Part shown: piece after piece, positions 53,475 through 62,543 of the stretch
Numbering within the stretch: position 1 is the first letter of the stretch
Layout of the letters: every line of letters starts with the position of its first letter
NCBI RefSeq assembly: GCF_913057115.1
Contig: NZ_CAJXNN010000012.1
Location: forward strand, 1-64,000
Reading direction: 5' to 3'
From: an uncultured Roseovarius sp.
GTDB taxonomy: Bacteria > Pseudomonadota > Alphaproteobacteria > Rhodobacterales > Rhodobacteraceae
Length of the DNA: 64,000 nucleotides
The notes under the pieces: model-generated
Database searches by the model: none
Seen by the model: the letters and a program-made list of their open reading frames with translations, nothing else
Told to the model about the DNA's origin: nothing
Position numbers and translations under genes: made by a program

Positions 53475-54998
53475 CTAAGTCCCGGAGCGTTTGCGCCTGT
53501 TGTAGACACACGACAAGGTCAGAAGACAAAGAAGCGCCAAGAGGACAGGCCAATCGCCCATGCGCGCATAGGGCGTGGGGTCCATGGCCGGCGGCAGCGG
53601 CGCGTCACGCCATCCGGCCTCGTTCAAGGGGATTTGCGCGGTGATCCGGCCGCGCGCATCGATCACCGCCGAGATGCCGGTATTTGCGACTCGGATCATC
53701 GGAAGCCCCTGTTCGGCGCTGCGCAGGCGGGCTTGGGCCAGGTGTTGGTAGGGGCCGGAGATACGCCCGAACCATGCGTCATTGGTGACGAGCAGCATGA
53801 CATCGGCGCGACCGGGGGCGGCGCGCACATCCTGCGGGAAAACCCCTTCGTAGCAGATGAGCGGCAGGGCGCGGCCCAAGGCGCCAAGGTTGATGACCTG
53901 AGCACCGGGGCCAGCGGAGTAGCCTTTGCCACGTTGGGCGGCGAAGGCAGTGATGCCGAATTTCTGCAGGGTATCGCCGTATGGGATGTATTCGCCGAAG
54001 GGGACGAGGTGATGCTTGTCGTAAAGCGCCGTGACCTTCCCCGTGTCATCGAGCGCCACGAGGGAGTTGAAAAGCCGCAGCCCATCGCGGCGTTGCAGGC
54101 CAAGCACCACGGGCGCGCCTCGGGCGGCGCGGGCTATGGCGGAGAGCGTTGGTTGTGCATCGTTCAGCAGCACGGGGATGGCCGTTTCAGGCCAGACGAT
54201 GAGATCGGGGCGGTTGCCGTCCTGCCCCGGTTCAGCGGTAAAGGCGATTTGGCGATCGAAGAAGGTCTGGATATGGGCCGGATCCCATTTGAGGTGCTGC
54301 GGCGCGTTGGGCTGGATCAGGCGGACCTTGGGGGCATCTTGCGGCGTTGGCGGCGCGAGTGGAAGTTGCCCTGTCACGGCGAAGAGCGCGGCAAAGCCCA
54401 GCAGACCCGCAACACCGGCAAGCCGCGGGCCGGTGAGCAGAGCGGTAAGGGCCGTGCTTGTGGCCAAAAGCGCGACTGTCAGGCCAAGCGAGCCCGCGAC
54501 AGAGGCCAGCGGCAGAAGGCCCGTGTCGATCAGCGCGTGGCCCGGTTGCGCCCAGGGAAAGCCGGTAAGGACGGTGCCGCGCAGCGCCTCGGCCAGCGTG
54601 AGCGCGCAGGCAAGGCCCAGCGCGCCGCCACGCAGGCGATGCGACAGCCCGGCGGCCAGCGCCCAGAACAGCGCCAAGCCGCCCGCAAGCCCGAACAGCG
54701 CGAAGGGCGCCATCCACCCGTGGCGGGCGATATCGACGAGGAACGGCTCGATGATCCAACTGAGCGAGAGCGCGAAATAGCCCGCCCCCATGGCCCAACC
54801 GCCCCAAGCCGCCGCGCGCCAGCCGGGCAAGGCGGGCAGCACCGCAAAACAGCCTGCAAAAGCCGGAATCGAGAGCCACCACAGGCCCAAGGGCGCCTGC
54901 CCGGTGGCGGCCAGAGCGCCAAGGGTAAAGAGCAACGCGAGCCGCCAACGGGGGCGCAGGTGAGTAGCGCTGTCCCTCAGGCGCAGGGCACTTTGCAT
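53475..54998 (-). CDS. lnt: Apolipoprotein N-acyltransferase
   Basis: 507 residues. About seven N-terminal membrane helices lead to a nitrilase-type domain with the catalytic triad: Glu in VWPETAIPV, Lys in LYDKHHLVPFGEYIP, Cys in LPLICYEGVFPQD. Lnt adds the third acyl chain to the N-terminal Cys of lipoproteins at the outer face of the inner membrane; several lipoproteins in this window would be its clients. It starts 4 bases after the corC stop. Confidence 0.96.
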   Translation of the reverse strand: MQSALRLRDSATHLRPRWRLALLFTLGALAATGQAPLGLWWLSIPAFAGCFAVLPALPGWRAAAWGGWAMGAGYFALSLSWIIEPFLVDIARHGWMAPFALFGLAGGLALFWALAAGLSHRLRGGALGLACALTLAEALRGTVLTGFPWAQPGHALIDTGLLPLASVAGSLGLTVALLATSTALTALLTGPRLAGVAGLLGFAALFAVTGQLPLAPPTPQDAPKVRLIQPNAPQHLKWDPAHIQTFFDRQIAFTAEPGQDGNRPDLIVWPETAIPVLLNDAQPTLSAIARAARGAPVVLGLQRRDGLRLFNSLVALDDTGKVTALYDKHHLVPFGEYIPYGDTLQKFGITAFAAQRGKGYSAGPGAQVINLGALGRALPLICYEGVFPQDVRAAPGRADVMLLVTNDAWFGRISGPYQHLAQARLRSAEQGLPMIRVANTGISAVIDARGRITAQIPLNEAGWRDAPLPPAMDPTPYARMGDWPVLLALLCLLTLSCVYNRRKRSGT

Positions 54999-55002
54999 GG
55001 GG

Positions 55003-55899
55003 TCAGCTATCCGACACGCCGGGCATCTGTACGCGCAGGCGCTTGATGCGGCGGGGGTCGGCCTCGGTCACTTCTATGGTGACGCCGGCGGGGTGTTCGA
55101 CGACTTCGCCGCGCACCGGAACGCGCCCCAAAAGCATGAAGACCAGACCGCCCAGCGTGTCGATCTCTTCCTCGTCCACTTCCTCGGTATCGGTCAGGGA
55201 TTGGTCGATCTCGGCCTCGAATTCCTCAAGCGGGGTCTTGGCGAGGGCAAGGTAGACGCCGGGGCGTTCCTGCGTCCAGAACTGGGCGTCGTCGAGGTCG
55301 TGCTCATCCTCGATCTCGCCGACGACCTGTTCGATCAGGTCTTCGATGGTGACAAGGCCATCCACCCCGCCGTATTCGTCGATGACCAGCGCCATGTGCC
55401 GCCGCTCGTTCTGCATTTTCTGCAGCAGGACGCCGATCGGCATGGAGGGAGGCACGTAGAGCAAGGGGCGCAGGGTGTTGGTGATCGAGAACCCGCCCCC
55501 TTTGCCGTTGAAGCCATGTTTGAGCGCGAAATCCTTGAGGTGAACCATACCGATGGGGGTATCGAGCGTGCCCTCGAAGACGGGCAAACGTGTCAGCCCG
55601 CTGTCGCGGAACACCTGCACCAGTTCATCCTTGCTGATCGAGGCCGGGACCGAGATGATATCGGCCTTGGGAATGGCCACATCCTCGACCGCCATGTCGC
55701 GCAGATTGCCCATGCCGGGCGGCAGGCCGCTCGAGTCGGTGTCACGCGGGTTATCTTCTGATGGGGCATCATCCTCACCCTGGCTGAGAACCCCGATGAT
55801 ACGGCGGAAGAACCCGCCCTGTTCCTCGTCGCTTTGGTCTTGCCCCTCGGGCTGCGCGCGTTGCGCCGCGTTAGAGGAGTCTTCGGTACTGTCGCCCAT
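55003..55899 (-). CDS. corC: CorC/HlyC-family CBS domain protein
   Basis: 298 residues from the ATG at 55899; the frame extends further 5' without a good ribosome site. A long polar N-terminal stretch precedes two CBS domains (about 60-190) and a CorC_HlyC domain in the C-terminal 90 residues ([20 protein letters not shown]). [20 protein letters not shown] is characteristic. CorC relates to magnesium and divalent cation handling. It lies in the order ybeY-corC-lnt, the classic arrangement. Confidence 0.92.
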   Translation of the reverse strand: MGDSTEDSSNAAQRAQPEGQDQSDEEQGGFFRRIIGVLSQGEDDAPSEDNPRDTDSSGLPPGMGNLRDMAVEDVAIPKADIISVPASISKDELVQVFRDSGLTRLPVFEGTLDTPIGMVHLKDFALKHGFNGKGGGFSITNTLRPLLYVPPSMPIGVLLQKMQNERRHMALVIDEYGGVDGLVTIEDLIEQVVGEIEDEHDLDDAQFWTQERPGVYLALAKTPLEEFEAEIDQSLTDTEEVDEEEIDTLGGLVFMLLGRVPVRGEVVEHPAGVTIEVTEADPRRIKRLRVQMPGVSDS

Positions 55900-55946
55900 T
55901 GTCTCTTTTGTCCGGTTGGTGGGGGTCACGGCCCCCGGGTATTGCC

Positions 55947-56444
55947 CTAATATGGGTCAGGGAGACCCAGTTTGCCAAGTATGGCAGCCTCGGTTGCTTC
56001 CATCAAAGTGGCATCTTGGTCACGGATATGGTCATAGCCCAGCAGGTGCAGCGTGCCATGGACCAGCAAATGGGTAACGTGATCGGCCATGGGCTTGTCC
56101 TGTTCAGTCGCCTCACGCGCGCAGGTCTCAAAGGCGATGGCGATATCGCCCAGATGCTGCGGCCCCTCATCGCCCCCTTGCGGGGGCTTTTCGGGGAAGG
56201 CGCCGGCAATTTCGGGGGTGAGATCAGTCTCGGGCCAGCTAAGCACATTCGTGGGCGTGGGTTTTTCGCGAAACGATGCATTGAGGGTGGCGATGCGCGC
56301 GTCGTCGCAAGCCAGAACGGCGATTTCCCAATCTGCCGGATCGAGGCCAAGGTGGGTGAGCGTGGCCCGCGCCGCGGTTTCGGCGAGGGCCTCAAGCCCG
56401 GCCGCTTGCCAGCGGTGGTCTTCGATGAGCGTATCGGTGAGCAT
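55947..56444 (-). CDS. ybeY: Endoribonuclease YbeY (rRNA maturation)
   Basis: 165 residues from the ATG at 56444. A TTG three codons earlier is open, and no clear ribosome site is visible. The zinc motif [15 protein letters not shown] is exact, and [10 protein letters not shown] is the conserved preceding block. YbeY processes 16S rRNA ends and takes part in ribosome quality control. It is followed by corC after 47 bases. Confidence 0.95.
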   Translation of the reverse strand: MLTDTLIEDHRWQAAGLEALAETAARATLTHLGLDPADWEIAVLACDDARIATLNASFREKPTPTNVLSWPETDLTPEIAGAFPEKPPQGGDEGPQHLGDIAIAFETCAREATEQDKPMADHVTHLLVHGTLHLLGYDHIRDQDATLMEATEAAILGKLGLPDPY

Positions 56445-56550
56445 TTGGCACAAGCCGGGGGCGCTGCCCCCGGACCCCCGGGATATTTGTGAACAGAAGA
56501 AGAGGCATTCGCGTGTTTTCTGTCGGGCGTCAAGGGAATGGAGAGGCGCG

Positions 56551-56928
56551 TTATGTGGTGGGTTTGAGCGCCCAGAGGATCAACCCTGTGAGGACGGCGA
56601 ATAGACCTCCTTGCGGTAAAACGGCATAACCGATGCCGACCATGAGCGGCAGGATCAGGCCGATGACGGCCATGGTGGCGGACTGGATAGCGGCGAGGCC
56701 GAGCAAAGCGCGGTTTTGGCCCCATGTGCCATAGGCAACGGTGGCCGCGAGAACGAACAACAGCCCGCTGAGAAAATGCCAGACGAGAAATCCGGTGCCG
56801 CGGGCCACCTCGGGCAAGTCAGAGGCCAGGAGTGGCGCGGCGGTTTCGGGTGTGCCGACAAAGAGATGAACGAGGGCTGTAAGCGTGGCGAGTGCCACGG
56901 CGGTATAGCCGACTTTGGATCGTATCAT
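56551..56928 (-). CDS. Four-helix membrane protein of unknown function
   Basis: 125 residues from the ATG at 56928, with GAGG about 9 bases upstream. Four hydrophobic segments ([60 protein letters not shown] and [19 protein letters not shown]) leave short loops. I do not recognise a family. It is inserted between phoH and ybeY, which are neighbours in most bacteria, starting 21 bases downstream of the phoH stop, so it may be an accessory of that operon. Confidence 0.75.
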   Translation of the reverse strand: MIRSKVGYTAVALATLTALVHLFVGTPETAAPLLASDLPEVARGTGFLVWHFLSGLLFVLAATVAYGTWGQNRALLGLAAIQSATMAVIGLILPLMVGIGYAVLPQGGLFAVLTGLILWALKPTT

Positions 56929-56949
56929 TTTGCAGGGCCTCAGGCGCAC

Positions 56950-57960
56950 CTAAGCGGCGGGGTTATCTTTGTCATAGGCTTCGATAATGGCGGCAACGAG
57001 CGGGTGGCGCACCACGTCCTTGGCCGAGAAATAATTGAAGGCGATATTGGGTATGGATTTCAGCAGGCGTTCGGCATCGTGCAAACCGGAGGTCACACCG
57101 CGCGGCAGGTCGATCTGGCTACGGTCGCCGGTGACAACCATGCGCGAGCCTTCGCCGAGGCGGGTGAGGAACATTTTCATCTGCATGGAGGTGGCGTTTT
57201 GCGCCTCGTCGAGCACCACGAAGGCATTGGCCAGCGTCCGGCCCCGCATGAAGGCCAGCGGCGCGATCTCGATGCGTTTTTCCTCGATCAGCTTGGCCAG
57301 TTGTTTGCCGGGAAGAAAGTCGTTGAGCGCGTCGTAGAGCGGCTGCATGTAGGGGTCGACCTTGTCTTTCATGTCGCCGGGCAGGTAGCCCAGTTTCTCG
57401 CCCGCCTCGACCGCCGGGCGCGACAGGATGATCCGGTCAACATGGCCTTCGATGAACATCGACACGCCGACCGCTACCGCAAGATAGGTTTTGCCGGTGC
57501 CGGCCGGGCCGATGCCGAAGGCCAGTTCATTGGCAAAGAGCGATTTGACATAGGCTTTTTGCGCATCGGTGCGCGGTTCGACCAGTTTCTTGCGGGTCTT
57601 GATTTCAACCCGGCCGCCCTTGAACATTTCGAGCTGATCCCCGTCGCGGGTGCCGGTACCATCGTCGCCGGTGTCCATCCGCAATTCGCGGTCGACATCG
57701 GCCGCCTCGACCGGCTTGCCGGTTTCAAGACGTTGGTAAAGCGCGCTCAGAACTTCGATGGATTCCTTGGCGGGGGCCTCTTCGCCCATGACGACCAGTT
57801 GATTGCCGCGGCGCAAGATCTGCACGCCCATCTTTTGTTCGATATCGGCAAGGTTGCGGTCAAACTCGCCGCACAGGTCGATCAACAGGCGGTTATCGGG
57901 AAATTCGATCGCCGCTTCGTGCAGGGCATCGTCGGGCGGAGGCAGCACGGTGGTGTTCAA
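56950..57960 (-). CDS. phoH: PhoH-family ATPase
   Basis: 336 residues, TTG start at 57960 (GGAG six bases upstream). GPAGTGKTYLAVAVGVSMF is Walker A, AFVVLDEAQNATSMQMKMFL Walker B, and VVTGDRSQIDLPRGVTSGL follows. An N-terminal KH-like segment precedes the ATPase. PhoH proteins bind and probably unwind RNA. With ybeY and miaB nearby this is the standard RNA-processing neighbourhood. Confidence 0.93.
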   Translation of the reverse strand: MNTTVLPPPDDALHEAAIEFPDNRLLIDLCGEFDRNLADIEQKMGVQILRRGNQLVVMGEEAPAKESIEVLSALYQRLETGKPVEAADVDRELRMDTGDDGTGTRDGDQLEMFKGGRVEIKTRKKLVEPRTDAQKAYVKSLFANELAFGIGPAGTGKTYLAVAVGVSMFIEGHVDRIILSRPAVEAGEKLGYLPGDMKDKVDPYMQPLYDALNDFLPGKQLAKLIEEKRIEIAPLAFMRGRTLANAFVVLDEAQNATSMQMKMFLTRLGEGSRMVVTGDRSQIDLPRGVTSGLHDAERLLKSIPNIAFNYFSAKDVVRHPLVAAIIEAYDKDNPAA

Positions 57961-58114
57961 TCAACTCTCCAAGGTTGGCAGCTTATGGAAGAAGGGTGCC
58001 AAGTTGCGCGGGCAGGCGCAAGGGCGGGTTCGACATTGTCACGCATTTGAGACGAAAACAGCCGCAGGAGGCGATCCTGCGGCTGTTTGATTGGCAAATG
58101 CATGCGGTGCCACC

Positions 58115-58420
58115 TTAGATCGGATCCCCGATAATGCTGGTGGAGCCCTGTTTGAAATCGCCGGTGGCGACGGTTGGCGGGGCGGTACCAGAGCAGACCG
58201 GCTTGCCGTATTTGTCGAGACGTTGCGATAGATAACCTTCGACACCGTCGTCGATGATCCAGTGATCGCAGCCGTTGGGGTCAACCCAGATTCCGGCGCG
58301 CATTCCGCTGAGGTGGTCGCGGTCGAAGAACTGGCGGTCGAAGGACTTGTCGGTGCTCGCATCGCAAGCGGCGAGAAGGCCGACAACGGGCAGCGCGAGC
58401 ATGAGTTTCACGTTTTTCAT
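58115..58420 (-). CDS. Small lipoprotein with GIWVDPxGCxHW domain
   Basis: 101 residues. The signal MKNVKLMLALPVVG leads to the lipobox LLAAC, so it is lipid-anchored. The mature part holds a compact domain beginning AGIWVDPNGCDHWIIDDGVE and ending GKPVC; this also occurs in the OmpA-like protein at 58433-59011. The two genes lie 12 bases apart in the same direction. The domain appears in Rhodobacterales OmpA-type proteins; two Cys could form a disulfide. Its function is unknown. Confidence 0.82.
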   Translation of the reverse strand: MKNVKLMLALPVVGLLAACDASTDKSFDRQFFDRDHLSGMRAGIWVDPNGCDHWIIDDGVEGYLSQRLDKYGKPVCSGTAPPTVATGDFKQGSTSIIGDPI

Positions 58421-58432
58421 TGGACCGGCCCC

Positions 58433-59011
58433 TCAGTTGATGCAGATGATTTCGACGCGACGGTTTTTCTGCATACCGGCCGCCGTGTTGTTGGTCGCCT
58501 TGGGCATGCGTTCGCCATAGCCGCGGACATCGGCGATACGGGCGCCGACGCTTTGGGCGACGCGCGCCACCGAGTTGGCCCGGCGATAGGACAACCGCAT
58601 ATTGTAGCTATCCGAGGCGCGGCTGTCGGTGTGGCCGGTGATGATGTAGGACACGGCGCCGGTCTTGCGGAAGAAATCTTGCAGGCGGCGCTGACCTGCG
58701 ACGCTGATCTTGGCGCTGTCGGTGGCGAAATACTGATCGGAGTTCATCACGCCGCAGACATTGCCCCGGCGGCAGACCGGGATGCCTTGGCGGCTGACAT
58801 GCGGGGTCATGTAGCCTTCGACGCCGTCATCCATGACCCAATGTTCGCACCCGTCGGGATCGACCCAGATGCCGGGTGTGTAAATCTCACCCTTGACCGT
58901 TCGCTGCCCTTCCTGCGCCAGCCCGGCATCCGCCGATACTGCAAGTCCGAGGGCGACGGCAGCAAGCCCCCCCAGAACGCTGCGCACTGTTCTGCAAATA
59001 TCTTTCGCCAC
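58433..59011 (-). CDS. OmpA-family protein with N-terminal GIWVDPxGCxHW domain
   Basis: 192 residues from a GTG at 59011 (AAGGA box 8 bases upstream; a GTG at 59017 and a TTG at 59068 are alternatives). A hydrophobic signal (SVLGGLAAVALGLAVSADAG) is followed by the GIWVDPDGCEHWVMDDGVEG domain and then an OmpA C-terminal domain (ISVAGQRRLQDFFRKTGA, TGHTDSRASDSYNMRLSYRR, GYGERMPKATN, NRRVEI) that binds peptidoglycan. A linker between outer membrane or lipoprotein partner and cell wall is likely. It may pair with the downstream lipoprotein. Confidence 0.88.
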   Translation of the reverse strand: MAKDICRTVRSVLGGLAAVALGLAVSADAGLAQEGQRTVKGEIYTPGIWVDPDGCEHWVMDDGVEGYMTPHVSRQGIPVCRRGNVCGVMNSDQYFATDSAKISVAGQRRLQDFFRKTGAVSYIITGHTDSRASDSYNMRLSYRRANSVARVAQSVGARIADVRGYGERMPKATNNTAAGMQKNRRVEIICIN

Positions 59012-59500
59012 AGCCACTGTCCTTTTTGTTTTCCCCCAACGAGGACAGCGGTAACCAGCCACCCCCAAACGAATTATCCTTTTACTTTAACAAGTTTAGG
59101 AACGATGTGAAGAATTATTCACCAGATATTGTGTCATATCTGGAAACAGTCACTAGTGTTGCGGCAAGACTTGCCTGCAAAAATCAAAAATTGCGTGAAT
59201 TCTATCACTTAGGCCAACTTTGCAGAGCGCCCTCCGGTGCCGGCCCCGGGCACGGGTTGGAGGCTTGGGCAGCCGTGGTTGGTTCATTGCCTGCGCGGCG
59301 ACCGGGTGAGCGATTGGAATCAGAAATTCGTCAAGGGCCGGCCGCCCGGGGTACAGGGTTCATTTGGGACAAGTGATTTGCGGCAATCGGCGATGGGCGA
59401 TGACGCAGGGCGCACAAAGTCAACTGTTGCCAAAATTTGGACAAATTTCGGGTTTAGCCGAGGGATTGTTGAAGAAAACGCAAAGAAGGCCCGGCCCGTT
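59012..59500. other. Intergenic region without a clear gene
   Basis: About 490 bases between the divergent OmpA-like and lipoprotein genes. The first 200 bases are more AT-rich than the surroundings and include the inverted repeat CCAGATA (59122-59128) and TATCTGG (59137-59143). Open frames across the region lack ribosome sites and family features. It probably contains both promoters; I cannot place them reliably. Confidence 0.5.
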
Positions 59501-60220
59501 ATGATGTGCAAAGCCCGTTACCTCGTTCCCTTGATGGCCGCGACCGCCCTGAGCGCCTGCATGCAAGTCACGCCGGAGGCCTCGCGAGCGGAGAATGCCG
59601 CGCTTTATTTTCACAACGATCCCATTGTCGACGGCAGCGTTGCAAAGCAGGTGGATGCCTTGCAGCAGATGGCCGATGAGATCGTGATGCAATCGACCCT
59701 CAAGGGCGGTGCGATCGGGGCCGCAGTGGGCTGTGGTCTGGCGGTTGTCGCCTCAAGCCATATCGGCAAATGCGCGGCCAGCGCGGCGGTTGGCGCGGCC
59801 GGGGGCGCCATTGCGGGCCGTGCTGCGGGCCAGCGCAGCGTGAAAAAGCGCATGCAGCTTGTCCACGAGCCCGAGCTGAGCCGGAGCTTGCGCAATGCCT
59901 CGAACCAGTTTGAAAGCCTGCGTGACGATCTGCCCGGCCTGCTGGCGGCGCAGGAGGAGCGGTTGAACGCCTTGGCCCTGCAACTGGCCGGCGGCCAGAT
60001 CAGCCGGGCCGAGCATGATCGCGGTGTTGCAAAGGTCAATTCCGAGCGCGCGGCTTTGGCAGAGGCGCTGAGCCTGAGCGAGGCCGACATGCGCCGGGCG
60101 GTGCGCAACCTGCAGACTGCGGCCGCGCGTGGGCAAAGCGGGCTGGACTGGCATATCAGAACCGCCAATCAACTGGCCGATGACGTGGCCTCGCAACGGT
60201 CTAGCATCAGTTTGCTGTAA
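59501..60220 (+). CDS. Glycine-zipper lipoprotein with coiled-coil tail
   Basis: 239 residues from the ATG at 59501 (a second ATG follows at once). The signal MMCKARYLVPLMAATALSAC ends in lipobox LSAC. A glycine-zipper hairpin (GGAIGAAVGCGLAVVASSHI and AAVGAAGGAIAGRAAGQRS) is followed by a long helical region (about 125-235) rich in Glu, Arg and Ala. It may sit in the outer membrane with the coiled coil in the periplasm. I know no exact family. It converges with miaB, ending 19 bases away. Confidence 0.8.
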   Translation: MMCKARYLVPLMAATALSACMQVTPEASRAENAALYFHNDPIVDGSVAKQVDALQQMADEIVMQSTLKGGAIGAAVGCGLAVVASSHIGKCAASAAVGAAGGAIAGRAAGQRSVKKRMQLVHEPELSRSLRNASNQFESLRDDLPGLLAAQEERLNALALQLAGGQISRAEHDRGVAKVNSERAALAEALSLSEADMRRAVRNLQTAAARGQSGLDWHIRTANQLADDVASQRSSISLL

Positions 60221-60238
60221 GCCCCTGCCCTGCCGGCA

Positions 60239-61564
60239 TCAGCCGACGAGTTGACCCGACAGGGAGTTCGAGCCGCTTTCAACGATCTTGACGCGGGCGA
60301 TATCGCCCGGCTTGGCCGTGCAATTTGCCACGTGTACCGCATGCAGATACTCGGATTTGCCGACCATTTGCCCCTCAAGGCGGCCCGGCTTTTCGAAGAG
60401 CACGCTGACCTCGCGGCCCACCATGGCGTCTTGGATGGCGCGCTGGTGGTGGGTGATCCGCTCTTGCAGGCGATAAAGGCGTTCGGATTTTACATCTTCG
60501 TCCAGTTGCGCGCGTTCTGCCGCCGGGGTGCCGGGGCGCGTGGAGTATTTGAAGGAAAAGGCGTAGCCATATTTGACCTCTTCAATAAGGTCCATTGTGG
60601 CCTGAAAATCGGCGTCGGTTTCTTCGGGGAAGCCGACGATGAAATCGCCCGACATCAGGATGTCGGGGCGCGCTTCGCGGATGCGTTCGATCAGGCGGAT
60701 ATATTCTTCGGCGGTGTGCTTACGGTTCATCCGCTTGAGGATGCGGTCACTGCCCGATTGCACGGGCAAGTGCAGGTAGGGCATGAGTTTTTCACACTCG
60801 CCATGGGCGGCAATGAGGGCATCATCCATATCGTTGGGGTGCGAGGTGGTGAAGCGGATACGCTCCAACCCGTCGATATCGTTCAGCGCCCAGATCAGGC
60901 GCGCGAGGGTCCAGTCACCGCCATCGGGGCCTTGGCCGTGGTAGGCGTTGACGTTCTGACCCAGCAGGGTGATTTCGCGCACGCCACGTTCAACCAGATC
61001 GCGGGCCTCATCAAGAATGCGGGTGGCGGGGCGGCTAACCTCGGCCCCACGGGTATAGGGCACGACGCAGAAGGCGCAGAATTTGTCACAGCCTTCTTGG
61101 ACAGTGAGGAAGGCGGTGGGGCCGCGTTTCGCCTTGGGGCGGTTTTTCAGGGTCTCGAATTTGTCGTCGAGCGGGAAGTCGGTATCGAGGGCTTTTTTGC
61201 CTTCGCGCGCCTTGGCCTCCATCTGTGGCAGGCGGTGGTAGCTTTGCGGACCGACGACCATATCGACAAGCGGCTGACGGCGCATGATTTCTTCGCCTTC
61301 GGCCTGCGCCACACAGCCCGCAACGCCGATTTTCAGATCGGGGTTTTCATCCTTGAGCGTGCGGAATCGGCCCAGTTCGGAATAGACCTTTTCGGCGGCT
61401 TTTTCGCGGATGTGGCAGGTGTTGAGCAGGATCATGTCCGCGTCGTCGGGGCTGTTGGTTTCCACATAGCCCGCACCGCCCATGGCCTCGGCCATACGCT
61501 CGCTGTCGTAGACGTTCATTTGACAGCCGTAGGTCTTGATGAAGAGCTTTTTCGGTTCGGCCAT
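60239..61564 (-). CDS. miaB: tRNA-2-methylthio-N6-dimethylallyladenosine synthase
   Basis: 441 residues. An N-terminal UPF0004 domain binds the second cluster ([36 protein letters not shown]); the radical SAM core has [19 protein letters not shown], and the C-terminal TRAM domain closes the protein. MiaB adds the methylthio group to i6A37 of tRNAs reading UNN codons. It is the head of the minus-strand RNA-processing run, although the OmpA-like and lipoprotein genes separate it from phoH. Confidence 0.97.
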   Translation of the reverse strand: MAEPKKLFIKTYGCQMNVYDSERMAEAMGGAGYVETNSPDDADMILLNTCHIREKAAEKVYSELGRFRTLKDENPDLKIGVAGCVAQAEGEEIMRRQPLVDMVVGPQSYHRLPQMEAKAREGKKALDTDFPLDDKFETLKNRPKAKRGPTAFLTVQEGCDKFCAFCVVPYTRGAEVSRPATRILDEARDLVERGVREITLLGQNVNAYHGQGPDGGDWTLARLIWALNDIDGLERIRFTTSHPNDMDDALIAAHGECEKLMPYLHLPVQSGSDRILKRMNRKHTAEEYIRLIERIREARPDILMSGDFIVGFPEETDADFQATMDLIEEVKYGYAFSFKYSTRPGTPAAERAQLDEDVKSERLYRLQERITHHQRAIQDAMVGREVSVLFEKPGRLEGQMVGKSEYLHAVHVANCTAKPGDIARVKIVESGSNSLSGQLVG

Positions 61565-61673
61565 GTTGGACAGACTCCCGCAAGGTTTCAGGCCGCTTCC
61601 CTACACCAAGGCAAGGGTCGCTTGCAATGGAATGCGAATTGGCCGACGTTATCGCAAAAAACCGGGACCGTTG

Positions 61674-62543
61674 ATGTATTACGACAGCCTAGACGCCTTT
61701 TTGAAGTCAGCCGACACGACCCTGAAACAAGGGCCTGTGGGGATGATTTTCGTGGAAGATGATATCGAAGTCGGCAGCACGGTGCGCCACCATCTGGACA
61801 GCGGTTTCAAACAGCTTCTGGTGTTGATGCCCGAGGCCTTCGACCTGCCCGAAGATGTGGTGGACAAGGTGGCGCGGATTGATTTCGACATTGCCAAGGG
61901 TGCCGACTATGTCGACGCGGTTAACCGCATCGCCGCCGCGGCACCGGGGCTTTGGATGTATTACTGCTTCAACGCCGAATACCTGTTCTATCCCTTCTGC
62001 GAAACCCGAACGGTCGGAGAGTTGCTGACCTTCCACACAGAAGAGCGCCGCGATGCCATGCTTTGCTACGTGATCGACCTTTATGCCGGGGATCTGGAGG
62101 TCCATCCGAACGCCGTGTCGCTGGAAGATGCCCATCTGGACAAATCCGGGTATTATGCCTTGGCGCGGAACGATCCGGACAATCACAACTACCCCAAGGA
62201 GCGGCAGTTGGATTTCTTCGGCGGCCTACGCTGGCGGTACGAAGAGCATATCCCGGCCAAGCGCCGCAAGATCGACCGAATCGCCCTTTTCAAATCCAAG
62301 CCCGATTTGATCCTGCGCGACGATCACACCTTTACGGATGAGGAATACAATACCTATGCCTGCCCGTGGCATCACAACCTGACGGCGGCGATTGTTTCAT
62401 TTCGGACGGCCAAGGCGCTCAAGGCGAACCCCGGCTCCACCTTTGATATCCATACGTTCAAGTGGCACAATTCCACGCCGTTCGAGTGGCACTCGCGACA
62501 GTTGCTGGATTTGGGCCTGATGGAACCGGGGCAGTGGTTTTAA
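61674..62543 (+). CDS. Protein of unknown function (289 aa)
   Basis: 289 residues from the ATG at 61674; the frame is open to 61536 but that part overlaps miaB. It starts MYYDSLDAFLKSADTTL and has alternating strands and helices with many aromatic and acidic residues (WMYYCFNAEYLFYPFCETR, and RWRYEEHIPAKRRKIDRIAL with RDDHTFTDEEYN after). The layout vaguely resembles glycosyltransferase-like or DUF616-like proteins of roseobacters, but I see no decisive DxD active site. It converges on the DmdA-like gene with a 4-base overlap. Confidence 0.7.
   Translation: MYYDSLDAFLKSADTTLKQGPVGMIFVEDDIEVGSTVRHHLDSGFKQLLVLMPEAFDLPEDVVDKVARIDFDIAKGADYVDAVNRIAAAAPGLWMYYCFNAEYLFYPFCETRTVGELLTFHTEERRDAMLCYVIDLYAGDLEVHPNAVSLEDAHLDKSGYYALARNDPDNHNYPKERQLDFFGGLRWRYEEHIPAKRRKIDRIALFKSKPDLILRDDHTFTDEEYNTYACPWHHNLTAAIVSFRTAKALKANPGSTFDIHTFKWHNSTPFEWHSRQLLDLGLMEPGQWF

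Noticed and set aside
53442-55046. 534-codon plus-strand open frame over lnt
   Set aside because: It is antisense to a clear lnt gene, and its translation is Gly/Arg/Gln-rich without motifs, as expected from high-GC shadow frames.
56716-58050. 444-codon plus-strand open frame over phoH
   Set aside because: Antisense to phoH, with no conserved domain or ribosome site.
59026-59376. 116-codon frame in the OmpA/lipoprotein gap
   Set aside because: Its start overlaps the beginning of the OmpA gene on the other strand, it lacks a ribosome site, and the protein shows no structure-like pattern.
60251-61762. 503-codon plus-strand open frame over miaB
   Set aside because: Antisense to miaB, which has all cluster motifs; the plus-strand frame has none.
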